Shown piece after piece: positions 62,447 to 64,000 of a stretch of 64,000 nt of DNA; position 1 is the stretch's first letter; every line of letters starts with the position of its first letter. The stretch is from Bradyrhizobium sp. SZCCT0153. GTDB taxonomy: Bacteria > Pseudomonadota > Alphaproteobacteria > Rhizobiales > Xanthobacteraceae. A program made the translations under genes and the position numbers. The notes under the pieces were generated by a model. The model was not told where the DNA came from, searched no databases, and saw nothing but the letters and a program-made list of their open reading frames with translations. The stretch spans positions 434,001 to 498,000 of the forward strand of contig NZ_JAFCKS010000002.1 in NCBI RefSeq assembly GCF_018129995.1, read 5' to 3'.

Positions 62447-63838
62447 ATGCCCAGCCCAAATCCAGACATGTCTCAGCTATTCGCGGACCGTCAGGCCCAG
62501 CGCAGCGCCCTGCATAATCGGCATCTGAACGAGCAGTTCGTTCGGGTCCTCAAGACCATCGGTTACGACGTCGGCTTCCAGAAGGGGCAGGGGCAGTACC
62601 TCTACGACCGCGACGGGGCACGCTATCTCGACCTGTTGTCCGGCTTTGGCGTGTTTGCGATCGGGCGTAATCATCCCGTCATGCGCGAGGCGCTCAAGAG
62701 CGTGCTCGATGCCGACCTGCCCAACCTCGTCCAGTTCGACGTCTCGGTGCTCGCCGGCGTGCTCGCCGAGCGGCTTCTGAAGTACGTCCCCTATCTCGAC
62801 AAGGCGTTCTTCGCCAATTCCGGCGCCGAATGCGTCGAAGCCGCGATCAAGTTCGCCCGCGGCGCCACCGGCCGGCCCGGCATCGTCTATTGCGCCCACG
62901 GCTATCATGGCCTGACCTATGGCGCGCTGTCGCTGACTGGGGATTCGAACTTCCGCACCGGCTTCGAGCCGCTGCTGCCGGGCTGCACCTCGATCCCGTT
63001 CAACGATCTGGCCGCGCTCGAAAAGGCGCTGGCCTCGCGCGAAGTCGCAGCCTTCGTCGTCGAGCCGATCCAGGGCAAGGGCGTCAACATGCCCACGGAC
63101 GAGTTCCTGCCGGGGGCGGCGGCGCTCTGCAAGAAATACGGCACGCTGTTCGTCGCCGACGAGATCCAGACCGGCATGGGCCGTACCGGCCGCTTCCTCG
63201 CGGTCGAGCACTGGAACGTCGAGCCCGACATGGTGCTGCTGTCGAAGTCGCTGTCCGGCGGCCACGTGCCGGTCGGCGCGGTACTGACGCGCAAGAGCAT
63301 CTTCGACAAGATTTTTAATCAGATGGACCGCGCGGTTGTGCACGGCTCCACCTTCTCCAAGAACGACCTCGCGATGGCCGCCGGCATCGCCACGCTCGAC
63401 GTCATGGAATCCGAGAAGCTGATCGAGTCCGCCGCCAAGCGCGGCGCCGAGCTGCGCTTGGCGCTGACGCGCATGGTGCCCGGCTACGAGCTGATGAAGG
63501 AAGTGCGCGGCAAGGGCCTGATGATCGGCGTCGAGTTCGGCCCGCCGAAATCGCTGAGGCTGCGGGCTTCCTGGAACGTGCTGGAGGCCGCCAACAAGGG
63601 CCTGTTCTGCCAGCTCATCACCGTGCCGCTGTTCAAGGATCACAAGATCCTGACCCAGGTGGCCGGTCACGGCAGCCATACCATCAAGCTGTTGCCGCCG
63701 CTGACCATCACCGAGGAAGATTGCGGCTGGATCGAGCGCGCCTTCGACGACGTCATCGCCGGCAGCCACAAGGTCCCCGGCGCGATCTGGTCGCTCGGCA
63801 AGACGCTGGTGGACAACGCGGTGAGACGTTCGGCCTGA
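62447..63838 (+). CDS. hpnO: Hopanoid aminotransferase (aminobacteriohopanetriol synthesis)
   Basis: A 463-residue class III PLP aminotransferase of the ornithine/acetylornithine type. The PLP lysine is K267 (LLSKSLSGGHVPVGA) and the cofactor Asp is D238 (VADEIQTGMGRTG). In hopanoid clusters HpnO produces 35-aminobacteriohopanetriol. The N-terminal 30 residues (LFADRQAQRSALHNRHLNEQ) and the cluster position favour HpnO over ornithine aminotransferase. ATG 62447 is used; ATG 62468 is an alternative. It is divergent from DUF2147. Confidence 0.88.
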   Translation: MPSPNPDMSQLFADRQAQRSALHNRHLNEQFVRVLKTIGYDVGFQKGQGQYLYDRDGARYLDLLSGFGVFAIGRNHPVMREALKSVLDADLPNLVQFDVSVLAGVLAERLLKYVPYLDKAFFANSGAECVEAAIKFARGATGRPGIVYCAHGYHGLTYGALSLTGDSNFRTGFEPLLPGCTSIPFNDLAALEKALASREVAAFVVEPIQGKGVNMPTDEFLPGAAALCKKYGTLFVADEIQTGMGRTGRFLAVEHWNVEPDMVLLSKSLSGGHVPVGAVLTRKSIFDKIFNQMDRAVVHGSTFSKNDLAMAAGIATLDVMESEKLIESAAKRGAELRLALTRMVPGYELMKEVRGKGLMIGVEFGPPKSLRLRASWNVLEAANKGLFCQLITVPLFKDHKILTQVAGHGSHTIKLLPPLTITEEDCGWIERAFDDVIAGSHKVPGAIWSLGKTLVDNAVRRSA

Positions 63839-63867
63839 TTTTTTGCCGAGACGTTTCCGCAATCGTC

Positions 63868-63976
63868 ATTGCGAGCGAAGCGACTTGTCCGCCGAAGCCT
63901 TTGGCGAAGGCGGAAGCAATCCAGACTCTGTTCGCGGAGGCAGCCTGGATTGCTTCGTCGCTTCGCTCCTCGCAAT
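63868..63976. repeat. Dispersed palindromic repeat (ATTGCGAG...CTCGCAAT), copy 2
   Basis: A 109-bp relative of the 56189 element with the same ends, plus an inner hairpin GCCGAAGCCTTTGGCGAAGGC and the shared core AAGCAATCCAGA ... CTGGATTGCTTCGTC. It lies 30 nt after hpnO and may protect or end that transcript. Confidence 0.85.
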
Positions 63977-64000
63977 GATGTTGTGGGGTAGAGCTATTCC

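Noticed and set aside
1..64000. tRNA or rRNA genes, CRISPR arrays, transposases, phage genes
   Set aside because: None recognised on either strand by eye; a tRNA or CRISPR search program would be decisive.

Overview
The window is high-GC chromosomal DNA of an alphaproteobacterium, most likely Bradyrhizobium or a close relative in the Nitrobacteraceae. The evidence is a full hopanoid gene set that includes the 2-methylase HpnP, ethanolamine ammonia-lyase genes, two families of intergenic hairpin repeats that I associate with Bradyrhizobium, and FixK/FNR-type boxes. I saw no rRNA, tRNA, CRISPR array or transposase gene.

Layout. (1) 0-2.1 kb: the tail of a 2OG-Fe(II) oxygenase, an AlkB-type dioxygenase and an MFS-like transporter. 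(2) 2.1-12.8 kb: a homoprotocatechuate (3,4-dihydroxyphenylacetate) meta-cleavage locus. A minus-strand operon hpaH-hpaF-hpaE-hpaD-FAH-TPP enzyme is divergent from the MarR regulator hpaR, with a perfect 16-bp palindrome between them. Downstream of hpaR lie an Ldh-family oxidoreductase, the HpaI aldolase and a UxaA-family dehydratase. (3) 12.9-19.6 kb: a tight operon of a DUF2126 transglutaminase, a fused ATP-grasp/alpha-E protein and a second transglutaminase, which looks like an uncharacterised peptide-ligase/peptidase system. (4) 19.9-27.7 kb: mixed accessory genes, including an HD phosphohydrolase, a frameshifted alpha/beta hydrolase, a Rieske/AIF-type reductase, an HdeD-like protein behind a FixK-type box, a remnant of an ABC binding protein, an acyl-CoA dehydrogenase and an exported hydrolase. 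(5) 27.8-38.3 kb: an eight-heme cytochrome c/TPR protein, two tandem paralogous exported arylsulfatases and an outer-membrane channel candidate, with two more FixK-like boxes. (6) 38.5-40.3 kb: a chemoreceptor.

(7) 40.6-63.8 kb: hopanoid territory. eutB and eutC are separated by hpnP and followed by an RND exporter. Then come hpnC-hpnD-hpnE-shc-hpnG (plus strand), an AT-richer inserted segment bounded by a 21-bp direct repeat, hpnH and ispH (minus strand), hpnN (plus), a DUF2147 protein (minus) and hpnO (plus). Together these genes encode isoprenoid precursor supply (IspH), squalene synthesis (HpnD, HpnC, HpnE), cyclisation to hopene (Shc), side-chain addition and trimming (HpnH, HpnG), amination (HpnO), C-2 methylation (HpnP) and transport to the outer membrane (HpnN).

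The least-described candidates are the transglutaminase/ATP-grasp operon, the FixK-box-linked arylsulfatase/octaheme region, the eutB-hpnP-eutC interleaving, and the unknown cargo gene between hpnG and hpnH. All functional names rest on motif recognition by eye; no database search was run.
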